NCBI GenBank assembly: GCA_047967505.1
Contig: CM106540.1
DNA length: 64,000 nucleotides
Strand: one strand, 5' to 3'
Source: Dipteris shenzhenensis
Taxonomy: Eukaryota > Polypodiophyta > Polypodiopsida > Gleicheniales
Shown: in pieces, positions 20,565-31,489 of the stretch
Layout of the letters: each line of letters begins with the position of its first letter
Numbering within the stretch: position 1 is the first letter of the stretch
Translations under genes and position numbers: made by a program
Notes under the pieces: model-generated
The model's database searches: none
Told to the model about the DNA's origin: nothing
What the model saw: the letters and a program-made list of their open reading frames with translations, nothing else

Positions 20565-21073
20565 CGCATCAGCAACTTTATTATCCTTCCCTCTTCGCTA
20601 CCGAATCGTCAAGTTAAACTCCTGCATGAGTTCTGCCCACCTAGCTTGGCGGCCTCTCAAGTCAGGTTGTTTACAAAAATGTTTCAGAGTATCATGATCA
20701 ATATCCACATAAAAATCTGATCCATACAAATAATGTCTCCATGTTTTCAAAGCATGGACAACAACATACAACTCTAATTCATGAGTTGGCCAATTTCATT
20801 CAGAGGGAGAAAGCTTCTTGCTTTCAAAGGCTACTGGCCTTCCCTCTTGGAGGAGAACTGCTCCTACCGCAATGCCACTTGCATCGGTTTCCAGGAACAA
20901 CGGTTTCTGGGGATCAACTATTTTTAACACCGGTCCTGTGACCACAGCTTATTTTATGGTGTTAGAACTTTCTTGTTGATTCTGTCCCCATATAAAAGGT
21001 ACTTTATCTGAGGTCAGATCAGCATAGCAACCTGAGTACAAGGATTTCATGGTCTAATTTTAGTTAGAGTACA
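20565..21073 (-). pseudogene. Gypsy RNase H, degenerate
   Basis: The minus-strand reading shows 'PLFLETDASGIAVGAVLLQE', 'AFESKKLSPSE', 'NWPTHELELYVVVHALKTW', 'YGSDFYVDIDHDTLKHF' and 'DNKVADALS', separated by stops (two visible: after SPSE and after 'FNLTIR'). This is the normal RNase H between RT and integrase. Confidence 0.82.
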
Positions 21074-21678
21074 CTACATAGTGAACAAATCAACCTTCTG
21101 AGGGATTGGCCAAGTCAGTATCGCAGCCACTTTTTTTGGATCCATTTCTACCCCCTCTGGAGTAATTATGAATCCTAAATATTCAAGTCTAACCATACAC
21201 AGTATAGTTTTCTTCTTATTTACATAAAGACTGGCTTTTCTCAAAGTACTGAACACTATTCTTAAGTGTTCATGATGCTCATTAATACTTTTACTAAATA
21301 CCAAAATATCGTCAATAAAATGTACTACAAACTTTCCGATATACAGATGTAGTAAATCGTTCATAAGCATGACGAATGTAGCTGGAGCATTGGTAAGTCC
21401 AAAGGGCATTACCAAAAACTCATAATGACCAAACCTGCTACTAAAGCGGTTTTATGCAGATCCTCGGCTCTAATACGGATCTGATGATAGCCACACTTAA
21501 GATCTATCTTACTGAAAATTACAGCCCCATGTAATGCATCTAGCAAATCATCGATCCGAGCCATCGGATACCTGTGCTTAATAGTGATATTATTCAATGC
21601 TCTGTAATCTATACAGAGACGAAAAGTATCATCTTTCTTCTTCTTTAATATCATTGGCGAAGCAAAAGGGCGAAGCAA
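21074..21678 (-). pseudogene. Gypsy reverse transcriptase
   Basis: Two frames. 21,678-21,409 has '[20 protein letters not shown]', 'IDDLLDAL', '[15 protein letters not shown]'. 21,415-21,074 has 'MPFGLTNAPATF' and the catalytic 'VVHFIDDILVFSKS' (FIDD in place of the usual YIDD/YVDD), then 'EYLGFIITPEGVEMDP'. They join by a frameshift near 21.42 kb. Confidence 0.92.
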
Positions 21679-22615
21679 AAGGTGAAAAACTGGGTTGAAT
21701 CTGCCCCAGCTTGAGGTATTCTTCCAGTTGTCTTCGCACCTCAGCTTCTTCTGTAAAGCTTAATCTATAGGGAGGTCTATTTACAGGTTCTGCCTCCGGG
21801 ATAAGCTCAATTTTATGCTGAACATTCCGCTCTAGAGGTAACCCATAAGGTAACTCATCCCTAAAACAATCAAAGAACTTCTCCGATATCTCCTTAGCCA
21901 ACTCGGCCATTTCCCCAGCTTGGGTAGCCTCAATGCTAGCCGATGCATCATCAATCGACTCTACCGATGCTATACACAGACACAGAAACTCTTTCGGAGT
22001 CTTCCGAATTTCCATGGCTGAAATCAATGGTCCTCGAGGTAAATCCTTTTCACCTTGCAAAACATATTCTACCCTGTTCATCTTAAACTGGTAAATATGC
22101 TTTTTCCAATCAATGGCTGGATTTTTCCAAAAATGCGAAGCCATGCCTAGGGCTATATCTGCGTGAGCTAGCCTGGTCAATTCAAAGTCCAGCTTCTCAA
22201 CATAGTCCTGTATTCGAAGTTCCAACTGGGTAACCCTCTGGTCCCATACTTCAGTTGAACTTCCGTCCGCCATCTTGACCATATAAGCATAGTCAGACGG
22301 ACTAGTTTTCAACTTGAGCCTCTTAATAAGCTTCGAGTTAATTACATTGTGTGTTGACGCTGAGTCGAACAACACAATCACATCATGATTGGCTACTTGC
22401 CCTTTCATTTTAATCAACTCCGGCTCATCAAAAACCGTATACCCCGTTGCTGCGGGCTTTGAAAGGATGTTATCAGGTGCACCGCTTACTAACTTAGTAA
22501 CAGACACACTTAACAACACGGGTACTAACCTCTGAGAAGGTCCCGCCAATTGCATTTGCATATGTTCCGCATTGGGACTCTCCTGCATTTCCGCGTTGCA
22601 TTCAGATATTATCAT
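21629..22615 (-). pseudogene. Gypsy protease and N-terminal part of RT
   Basis: 328 codons are open. 'HDVIVLFDSASTHNVIN' is the aspartic protease site, with DSA where DSG or DCG is usual. '[20 protein letters not shown]' and '[20 protein letters not shown]' lead into RT. The end beyond 'SPFASPF' is out of frame with the true RT. Confidence 0.88.
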
Positions 22616-22638
22616 ATTGGCTGTGCGACGGTCTTTGT

Positions 22639-23669
22639 TTAGTGGACAATCTTTCCACTGATGTCGCTGAAGGCAGCCGAAGCAAAATCCTTCTTTTCTA
22701 GCTTTTCTTTTTGCTCAGGGGTCAACGAGGACTTTGACCAAGCCCGGGCTGCCATTGGAGTTACTTTTCTTTTCACCCCAACGGTGGTACTTGTCTTTGC
22801 TTGTCCCTCAACCGGCTTCACTTGCTTGTTTGGCCACTTGGCTGCGAGACACTTGTCTTTGAAGTCCATTTTCTCTGAAATCCCTCTTTTCTCGGGTACT
22901 CATGCTGAGTCCCTACCTGCATAAACCCACTAGGTTTGCCTCTGGCATCCTCATAGTTCAGGGCTACTGCAATAGATTCATCTAATGTAGTCACATATTT
23001 AGCCCAAACTTCCATTTTAATCTTGTCGTTCAGTCCATAGATATAGTCTTTCAACTGAACCGACATAGGGAGAGGGTCTGTTATTTTCATAACACACTCC
23101 CTGAACTTGTCAGTGTACTCTGCCACCGACAAATTCCTCTGGTGAAGGTTTCTGTAAGCATCCCAAGCTCGGGACTCTTTGTCAGGTGGAAGAAAGTGTT
23201 TCTTAAATTCAGCCTTAAACCCTTCCCAGGTGGTAGGGGCAACTTGATCTTTCTGTTGCTTTATCCGCCACCTATCCGCTGCCTCAATAAATAGGTGAGT
23301 GGTCTCGCGGATTTTCTTTAGATCAGATCTGATTTCACAAATGGCGAAGGCTTCTTCCCACTTGTGTAACCAAACCTCGATCACATCAGAACTGCGCTCG
23401 GTCATCCGACCAACGTACTTTTCCGGTCTATAATTAGCAATATTAGGTACCTTGACCTTCACACGTTTCGACGAGTGTATACTGGGCTTTGGCTCTGCTG
23501 GAGCTTTGCCCTTTTCATTTCTAGATGGTCTAGCCGACAAGGCTAGCACCATCTCTCTAATTTCATTTTGACCAGCGTTCACTTGAAGCTGCTTGTTCAT
23601 GATATGTTGTAAGGCATCTTCTAATACAAAAATCCTACCCACCATAGTAGGCGTTGTGTGATGGGACAC
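22639..23669 (-). pseudogene. Gypsy gag with zinc knuckle
   Basis: The main frame is 23,669-22,818 (283 codons): a coiled-coil N-terminus, 'YVGRMTERSSDVIEVWLHKW' and 'TWEGFKAEFKKHFLPPDKES', 'NLHQRNLSVAEYTDKFRECV', the Retrotrans_gag domain. After a frameshift the minus strand gives 'CFGCLQRHQWKDC' near 22.67 kb, a zinc knuckle of spacing CX2CX3HX4C. Gag would form the particle and bind element RNA. Confidence 0.9.
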
Positions 23670-24463
23670 TTATTGCGTGGATCGCTCTCTAGATTCACCA
23701 GGATTTACCCTGGAATCTTGTCCCTCTGCCTCCATTCTTTCAAAAGGGAAAATAGTTTTTTTTTTTTTCCCCCACTTCGAATTTCCCTTGGCTGTATAGG
23801 AATAAATCGACTGCAAACTGGAAACTAAAATTTTATACAGAAGGAAAAATTGCCCCCTGAAAGCTCCACGTAATTCGAGTTCCTTCAACCAGCCCGAGTT
23901 CCTACTGCTCCAGTGAACGATAAGTTTTAGACCTTCGCTGCCTCACATGATTCTTCCCTGGATTCGCAAGCAATTGTTTTGGACTGCATCAGAGGTCTGC
24001 CTCAAGTTCAATTGCCCCTTGCTATTGCTTTCCAAAATCATTGCCTCGGAGCTCGCAGTATATGCCGCACAATGAAGCACCCCACTGCTTGGACGACACC
24101 AAATCTTTTCTCGCCTTCCTGCCATTGCTATTCGAACTTTCAATGGGAAATGTGCAGCCCCTGTGATGGAAAGCCCAGATCCAAAAAGGCAACTAGCTAT
24201 TCGCGTCTCTCTTTCGGAATCAACCTCAGCCCACGTCGTTCGTCGTCACACGCCCTTCGCCATTTTTGCAAGCTTTATATATTTAAGGTCTACCCTTTCG
24301 GTTCTGTGATCATCACCTGAAGGATGATGATGGGCTCAAAGAATTGCGCTCAACAGATCAGCCGCCAATGCATTCCGCTCGCCTTGCCCACTTGTCATCC
24401 ATCACCTCAGGTTGTGTAGAGGCAGACCTTACGAGACTCTATTCGTCACTTCTCAGCAAACCC
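23670..24463 (-). other. Gypsy leader between primer site and gag
   Basis: About 800 bases, no conserved frame. It contains a poly(T)/poly(A) run near 23,757. The predicted small frames here have no recognisable domain. Confidence 0.6.
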
Positions 24464-24475
24464 GCTCTGATACCA
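24464..24475 (-). other. Gypsy primer binding site (initiator Met tRNA)
   Basis: TGGTATCAGAGC on the minus strand, two bases downstream of the 5' LTR; complementary to the 3' end of plant initiator tRNA-Met, the commonest plant retrotransposon primer. Confidence 0.95.
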
Positions 24476-24477
24476 AA

Positions 24478-24943
24478 TGATACGTTCCTCTTTAATCTCT
24501 CTTGTGTCTCGTCGATTCACAGGTAAGACAAAATCACAGGCGCTAGCATCGTATATTTCCTCCCAGCCTCTCTCGTGGATTGCATGCAACACAAAGATAT
24601 GTAATTTCATTCCTTCATGCTTATCCACAAGCCCACAATTCCCTAGATGGTTCCCTCTTGCCACATGTCAACATTTTAGACCTTTAGCTTGGTACACCAT
24701 TTACCCCTCTCTTGGGGCACAATTAAAACATTTGCCCCTTGGCATTCTCACACATTTAGGTGCACCTAGGCCTGAGCACTCAGAACCACCTAGTCGATGC
24801 CAATACACCCTCACCTAGGACCTTGGCAGTTACTTCCCTTGACCATGTTATTTACGCACATAAAATATTACAAAAGTTGGTCATCTAAGGGAAAATGCCC
24901 ACCGATCTTTCCGAGGTCATGCTATCTCAGCTAGAGCATAACA
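24478..24943 (-). repeat. Gypsy 5' LTR
   Basis: 466 bp, partner of 18,567-19,032, followed on the plus strand by the CCCAT target duplication. The element's promoter would lie here. Confidence 0.95.
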
Positions 24944-24948
24944 CCCAT

Positions 24949-26040
24949 AGCCTCCATTTCTCTCAAATCTTACTTTACATTAGGAGTGAGTGACTCGCCC
25001 CTGCCTTACAATAATGTTTCAGCTTTTGGCCCTTTGTACAAGGTTGCTTATCTCTCAGGTGGATCAATACAAGTCAATGGTTTACATTCTTGGAGGTCCA
25101 AAGAAGAGGTGTTCATGGCTATCTTCTTAATTTCTTTTTTTTTGGGGGGAAGTTCAAAATTTGGTGGCTATATCTCCTTGATATTCTGTTTGTGGAGGGG
25201 ATAACCGCCCCTTGGGTTGAATTCTTTTCTTTTGCTTTTATCCCCTTTCTCACTCTTCTTACTTTCTCTCAATCTCTTCCTCTCCCATGTGCCATCCTAA
25301 ATTCCTTCTCACCCTCTTTCTCAGTCAACTTATCCTATACACTTGCGATATAAGCCTCCTTTCCCATGTCTCTTGCCTCCTTCTCTGCCCCATTCTCTTA
25401 TCTCTCCTCAGCTCATTGGGATAAAAGACGAGACAGACTACCATTAGATATGTCAAGAAACCTTATGCATGAGAAAGAAACAAAGAAAGTTAATTAATGT
25501 CTTTGAAAGGAAGGTCTGCAAGATGGAAGAAAAACCAGATACAATAAAAGCTAAGGGGTGGGGCCACTAAAGCGGGCATCCACACCCAAGGCTGATGTCT
25601 AAGATGAGAATATCAATCATAGAGAGAGTGTGATGTCTTTGTGGGAGATTACCCAAATGATTGGTCCATAATATGAGAACCAAAAACACCAAAATAGACG
25701 GGGAGAGAGATCTCTATCATTTGGGCGAGTCGGTCAGCTAACCATCTGTGTATGCTATTTGAGGAACCAACTCTATTGGTTTGCTGCGGATAGAAGAGAG
25801 GATCTCGATTGACAATGGCTCGGGCTCTGGTGAGGCTGGCGTTGTGGAGGAAGGGAATTAATAATAAAGCATTGTTGGTGCTCAACCTAATTAATTTATC
25901 TAGGCCCCTCTATTCTCGTCCATGGTTTCCTCTAGGTAGCTCTTGTCGTTTGTCAGTGTAATAGTCTATCTCCTAAGTTGGATAGTAAAGAGGTCCTCAT
26001 GTATGAGTCAACTCAAGGGCGAGTTTGCTGTGTTGTGCTT
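24949..26040. other. No gene recognised (intron)
   Basis: Mixed composition with a long T/G run near 25,128-25,150 and C/T-rich DNA to 25.4 kb. No coding homology convinced me on either strand. Confidence 0.35.
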
Positions 26041-26049
26041 GAAGGCACA

Positions 26050-26390
26050 TGGTGGAGAGGGAGAGAGAGAGGGGGTAGGCTAGGGAGAGAGGAAGTGATA
26101 GTCAAAGAGAGACATAATGAAATGGAAATGAAATGACTAGAGCAATAAACAAAAATGAAAGTACTCACATGTAGACCAAAGAGCTTGTAGCTTGATACTT
26201 GATTGATTTGGCACTAGACAAGTATAGCTCTTATATAAGAGCACACACACATATATGAACACCTATGCATATGGGATAACTCCCAATGTGATACGTGGCA
26301 TCCATAGGACACGCTAGACTAGAACTCACACTAGAACACACCAAATTGACTCAACTTGGCTTCATTTTCTAACACCCCCCCATGAATGTG
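26050..26390 (-). repeat. Probable LTR with TATA box and polypurine tract
   Basis: On the minus strand a purine run (CATTCATGGGGGGG) ends exactly where TGTTAGAAAATG begins (26,375), the pattern of a polypurine tract and 3' LTR start. About 140 bases in is CTTATATAAGAG, a good TATA box. The far end of the LTR and a partner copy were not found, so it may be the stub of a broken element. Confidence 0.5.
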
Positions 26391-27300
26391 AGAGACTACT
26401 GGAATGGAACCAAGGACAAAACATGACGGTGACAGGACTACTAAATTGTGCAATGTGTGAACTAGACATGGCTCCCATGCCAACTCAGAGGCTGAAGTTT
26501 GAGCATGGTTCAGAGGTCGGACTAAGCACTCACATGGCTTTACGTCCCAAACATGACTCAGAGGCTCATGTCTCAGCATGGATGCATGAACAGCTCAGAG
26601 GTCTAGAAGACCAATGCCCAACATCCTGGAACTCATTGATGGAGCAATCTATTGTCCAACCTCACACCGATACAAGCAAGTGCTTTCTCCCAAGATGAAG
26701 TGACCTCTCCAAGAGGACGCGGTTCCATGGTATCAACACTTGGAGCAGCAATGAACAGGAGCAATGGTGTTTGGCTGCTGCAAATGGTTTCGAGAGCAAA
26801 AGGGCAGCCGCAAATGATGCGGCAGAGAATGTATGTTGAGTCAGAACTGAGCAACGGGCAGAGAAAATAGGCAGCGTGTGCTGCTGAAATTGCAGCAATT
26901 GAGGACAGATGTGGCACAATTATGGGGTGGAAGCAAGAGTAGAAATGGCAGACTGTTTGGCAGCGTGGGCAGGAAGCATAGATAGCAGGAGGCAGTGCGA
27001 TTTAGGAGAGATTCATGGCGGGCAGATGGAGCAGAAAATCGTGGGAACTAAGGGAGCAGTTGGAGCAGCAAAGGGCTGGAATGGAGCTGTTGTGCGCGAT
27101 GGCAGGAGCATCAGCAGTTGGTGACAGTCCCGAGGGCTGGTACGGCTTTGTACGGCCTGTTGTACTATATGCAACAACCACCCTATTCAATGCACATATG
27201 GGTCCATCCACACAAAAGGGTTGGCACTGGGTAAATTTGCCACCTTAACCACGTGTTATATTATACATGCTGCTTTATATTACAGAGGATTACATTGGTC
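26391..27300. other. Unassigned stretch with short open frames
   Basis: No domain recognised. GCAG/GGCAG-rich wording between 26.75 and 27.15 kb gives open frames on both strands. Position next to the LTR-like block suggests element-internal, non-coding DNA. Confidence 0.3.
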
Positions 27301-27379
27301 ATTGTTTACCATTCACATCAAGGTTAATACCTTCAGATCATGTGTCTCATAGAAAGTCTAAAGTGTGTCTAGGTGTGTC

Positions 27380-28700
27380 ACTGGAGACCCTTAGTTGAGG
27401 ACTCAAGAGAGTAAGACCACGTCATCTCACATATAGTAGAATTGGGATGAAAGACCTAGTCAAGGGTGAGACTACTCTGCCTAGAGTCATGTGACGAATA
27501 ACTCGAGCTCATCAATGTATAGGCAAATAAGGTTGGTGATGAAAGAAAACCCTACTAGGTGCCAACGGTGCTCATGATCTCCTCTGCCCACCTAGTCATC
27601 GTCTTAATTCTGCCCGATATCTGCTCATAGAGTGTCCAAACTGTCAAATGATGTCAAGACTTACCCTAAATCATGTATTTGCTTGAGTAGTCGGGCTTGC
27701 GGCACCGTTTTAAAAGCCTTGCGGAAATCCCCAAAGCAGTAGTAGACCCTTTGCTTTCATTCCCTGGCCTCCTCAATGATCTCTCTCGGAGTGAAAATCT
27801 AGTCCATATTCGCGTGGTCTGCTCGGAATCCTACCTGTTCAACAACTTTGAATCCCTCACGCTCCACAAGCCGACCTTTTTGAGTGACAAGTGTTGAGGT
27901 TTTAATCTTGGACATGACATGCCCGATCATATTGGTCCTGTAGTTCTCCAGAGTCATGGGGTCCCTTGCCTTACAGATTGGCAATGATGGTGTTAAGGAT
28001 CCAAGTGTGAGGGAAACTAGTGCAAACCGCTTCATTAAATAGCTGTGCTAAGATCATGTGCAATGTACTGAATGCATAGCCTGTCATGATCTTTGGCTTG
28101 GCTATTGTGTAGCTTGAGGGTTGTGTGTTTGATATTGTTGGTGGGATGAAGAGTGAACAAGCGGTAGGGTGAGGTAGCTGTAAAAGGTCTGGTGTCAGTT
28201 GGTGATGGATGTCATAGAGGGTGCATGCATAGGTATGCTAGATGGTTGGGTCCATGAGGGGGATGGGGACCTATTTTAAAAATGTTCGCCAGAAGTCCTT
28301 GGAGTTACTGTTAGTAATTGCTCCACATTTGTGGTCAAAGTGGATCTCCTAAGTAATGTTATGTGATGGGATATGCTCGGTGTTGCGAATGGGACGGACG
28401 AACTAAAGAACAAGTAGGTATTGTCAGGCCAAGGTGGTGGCAGTGGGATGGAAGAATTTGTCATGTGAGAAGCAAAGGTAGGGGATCCCATGATGTAGTC
28501 AACTAACCTTTATGCGGAAAACAAGTGAGTCTACCGGAAGAGGGCCATCTCACTAGACCATTGTAGATCCTGTCCATCTCTATGAAAGAGTGCCCATGTA
28601 AGGTGACTCGAGCTTTCCTCTCTATGAAAACTTGGGAAATACTTGCCTCATCTAGATCAATGTCAGGCAATATCTAGACCACTGCATGTAATGTGAATGG
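27380..28700 (-). mobile_element. LINE-1 copy C: endonuclease end and RT, relic
   Basis: The minus strand carries, right to left, 'GSPTFASHMTNSSIPLPPPW' and 'DNTYLFF' (28,491-28,400; cf. GSPALAPQI..DHTYLFF in copy B), an RT block at 27.85-27.70 kb equivalent to copy A 6.67-6.53 kb, then 'CLYIDELE' and a disrupted ILLY..DDVVLL near 27.45 kb. The same LINE family as A and B, 5'-truncated inside the endonuclease and heavily mutated. Confidence 0.75.
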
Positions 28701-28768
28701 CCTAGTGGTCTGGCATGCTCATCGAGTATGCTGTCATTCCACATGACAAGCTGCCTATCAATCTTTTC

Positions 28769-29155
28769 CTAGAGAAAAGTTGGGGTAATTCTCTGAAAAA
28801 GCTGATCCAAGCTTTCAGAATAGCAGCCATAAGAGGAGAGGAAGGAGACTTGAGGGGGGCTGAAGTAAAAATCCATCTGGTGCTGCCTATCTAGTCTCCA
28901 CCTGAAAAAGGGGTACATGCCTGTATGCATCAAATAAAGAAATCCTTCCAAGGCTCTTGCCCATGCAAAAGTCCCCTGGCCACAAAATTGGAAAGCAATG
29001 CCCTGCACTGTAAGTCTGGGTCTATGACATTGAAACCCCCTTCTTTTGTGGGGACGATCAACGTCTCTGAAGCCACCTTGGCCACAGTATCTGTAGTGCC
29101 ATGTAGCCTATTCCACAAAAAGTTCCTTATAGGTCTCTTGGGTTGAGTGATGCAA
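28769..29155 (-). mobile_element. LINE-2 fragment: region C-terminal to RT
   Basis: The minus-strand reading 'PIRNFLWN', 'VASETLIVPTKEGGFNVIDP' and 'DLQCRALLSNFVARGL' is the block that follows the RT in plant L1-type LINEs (FLWxG..W..VCLPKxEGGLGI..N.ALLxKW). It is a different family from LINE-1 and matches 42.3-42.1 kb. It is interrupted on its 5' side by the minisatellite. Confidence 0.75.
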
Positions 29156-29560
29156 TTCCCCCCCTTTTGCACACATGTCCTCCCCCCTCCTCCGCCCCCC
29201 TTTACCCGCATGCACGACCCCTCCCCCTTCTTGCGTGCATGCGCACCCCCCCGCCCCCCCTTTTGCGCACATGCGTGAACCTCCCCCTTCCCCTCGGTTT
29301 GCATGCATGCCCCCCACGCCCTCCCTCCCTTTGCGCACATGCGTGACCCCCCCCTTCCCCCTTGCGTGCATGCACGACCCCACCGGGGGGGGCACACGGG
29401 GTGGGGAGGGAGGGGGAGGATCGCATAGGGGGGGCATGGGGTGGGGGAGGTTGCGCATGCATGCAAAGGGAGGGAGGAGGTGGGAAAGGGGGGGTCACAC
29501 ATACTCATACACCCCCCCCCCCCTCTCTTCCCCTTCCCTTGCATGCATGCTAGAAAGCCT
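29156..29560. repeat. Minisatellite with C-rich to G-rich strand switch
   Basis: Units of about 30-40 bases built on TTGCGCACATGCGTGA or GCATGCATGC followed by CCCCCC. Bases 29,156-29,390 are C-rich on the plus strand, 29,390-29,495 G-rich, and 29,505-29,540 C-rich again. Long open frames on both strands arise from the repeat and are not credible proteins. Confidence 0.85.
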
Positions 29561-29579
29561 CCTCTATATGATCTTGGAA

Positions 29580-31245
29580 AGCCTTCAAAAAGCTTGTGGC
29601 GGATTGTAAAATGCAAGTAATAAGTCATCTAAGAGAAAGGGTAGGGAGGATTCAGCAGATTGATGTAGCCATTCTAGTGGATTGGATTGAGACGGATGAT
29701 ATGCCTAGTTCATGTTCCACTTGGATTGGAGCTTTCACAGGTTCGATCATTTCACTTAAGATTATTGCTCTACCATGATCACATGAGGATGCCTTGGTTT
29801 TTGATGCCCAGGTGGGAGGTAGGCTGTCCAGTTCTTCAGACGATGTTCTACTAGAGTTTGCATTCCAGCCTATTAGGGTCATTGGTTTTGTGGAGTATGG
29901 CTCAGATTCTCAGTGGTACCTAGACCCTGACCCACTTCTCTTGGCCTTGGATTCATGGAGATTGCGGCTCTATGGTGGAGCCCCAATAAAGTATTTGTAG
30001 TGGGACCCAGGAGAGTGGGAATGGATTGATGAAGGTAAGTAATGCCAGGAGGTTCTAGATCAGTTGCAGAGGCTGGAGACCCTCCCAAGCTCCTCATTGG
30101 GAGAAATTTTCAGATTTCTGCTGATTTGCATAAAATCTTTTGGAAGAGATTCTAGAAATCCCATGGTGGGATTGTAGTTAACTTGTGGAGATCCAGGTTT
30201 GGGGCAGACTCTACATGTCCTTGTTGCTACTCTGTGGTGGAATCAGTTTAGCATTGCTTATGGTATTTGCAGACAGGCGAGGATTATCAGAAAAGGGATT
30301 TCTAGGATCTTCAGCACCTTTGACCACCACCCTTTCTTCATAACCTGGGGTTCAGTTTCTTGGCTTTCCCTTTCAGGTCTTCAGGTATTTTACGAGAGAC
30401 ATGACTCTTCATTGGCTTTCTCGATTTGGCGACACTTAGTTGAGTCCCTCCAGATGATGTTCCAGCCCTACCTTGCAGAGATACATATGCTTTTGTGGAT
30501 GCCTCTTGGGAGATTCTGCCCAGCATTTCAGCGTGGCACATGTGGAGAGCCAAATGCATGGAGGCCTTGGACCATTTCTAGGTCCACCCCTCTCATACTT
30601 TGGCTAGTATTTGGAAAGATACTATACATACATTGATGGCCACTTGGATGAGCATGCAAGGGTCTTCCTGAGCGGCCTGTGCTAGGAGGGTTTCTTTCCT
30701 TAGGGAAGAAAAAAGATCAGGCAATATGATTGAGTCATGCTTAGAGTCATTGATTGATATTTGGCGGTCTGCAGTCTTGGCATTGGTGGCCAAGAAGGAG
30801 AACTTTCCTATATATGGCGACGTCTCACCACCTTCTCGGAGCTCCTGGTGAAATGTGAGGCCTCTGGAGTAGCCAGATGGATAGAGGCATTGTATGGTGT
30901 CTCAAGTCCATCCCTCTGACACCTTGGCCAATATTTGGATTGATACCATACATATGGCCAGTTGGGCGACCATGCTGGGTTTGTCCGGGGCAATCTCTGC
31001 CAGGTGGGATACTTTCCTTAGGGGATGGAGGGGCTCTCCCTTCTTCACAGAGTCTATAGTAGGATTGAGGCTTCAGCCTCTTCCTTTGTTTCTTTCCAGT
31101 TTGCACTGAGGTTTTCTATTGACGTGTTCTGGGTGTTTCTTTTGTTCATGCCATGCATGATGTATTTCTTCTTGGAGCTTGCTCTTGCGGGGTTTTACTT
31201 ACTAGAAGTCTTTTTCATGAAAAAAAGAAAGAAAAGAAAAGTTTG
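29580..31245 (+). mobile_element. LINE-2 3' regions, two overlapping relics
   Basis: The plus strand contains 'DASWEILPSISAWHMWRAKC' (30.50-30.56 kb), then a second, related copy (30.85-31.24 kb). The tail of the second (GAGCTTGCTCTTGC..TAGAAGTCTTTTTCATG plus A-rich run, ending about 31,242) matches that of the relic at 34.3-34.77 kb. These are C-terminal and 3' untranslated pieces of L1-like elements with A-rich tails. Frames are broken. Confidence 0.6.
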
Positions 31246-31489
31246 AACATATGATTGTCCAGGAGTTGTCTAGAGTTATGATGAAGACGGGGGAAAGAAT
31301 CTCTGAATTGTACACATCCAATGAACATCTTGGTGCTAAGATCTTGGCCCCACCTAAAGATGTCGCCTTTCTCCATCATAGTAAGGCTTGTTGATAAAAG
31401 TTCTTGAGCAGGCCTCCTTGCATTGGAATGGCATCGCCTCGAGGAGTTGGAACAAATCAAAGAGGGGTTGCAAGAAAGAACAAGGTATG

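Larger units (their letters stand above)
18567..24943 (-). mobile_element. Complete Ty3/gypsy chromovirus-type retrotransposon
   Basis: 6,377 bp between two 466-bp LTRs (18,567-19,032 and 24,478-24,943). The LTRs read TG..CA on the minus strand and are flanked by the direct repeat CCCAT at 18,562-18,566 and 24,944-24,948. The primer site (24,464-24,475) and polypurine tract (19,033-19,046) are in place. Domain order is gag, protease, RT, RNase H, integrase, chromodomain, i.e. the Ty3/gypsy chromovirus order. By my count the LTRs differ at about 12 of 466 sites (about 2.6%), so insertion is moderately recent. Stops and frameshifts in pol make the copy non-autonomous. Confidence 0.96.

Noticed and set aside
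29108-29628. Gly/Arg/Pro-rich frames on both strands, up to 232 codons
   Set aside because: Minisatellite reading; only the last part of the minus-strand frame (after about 29,155) is real LINE-2 homology.
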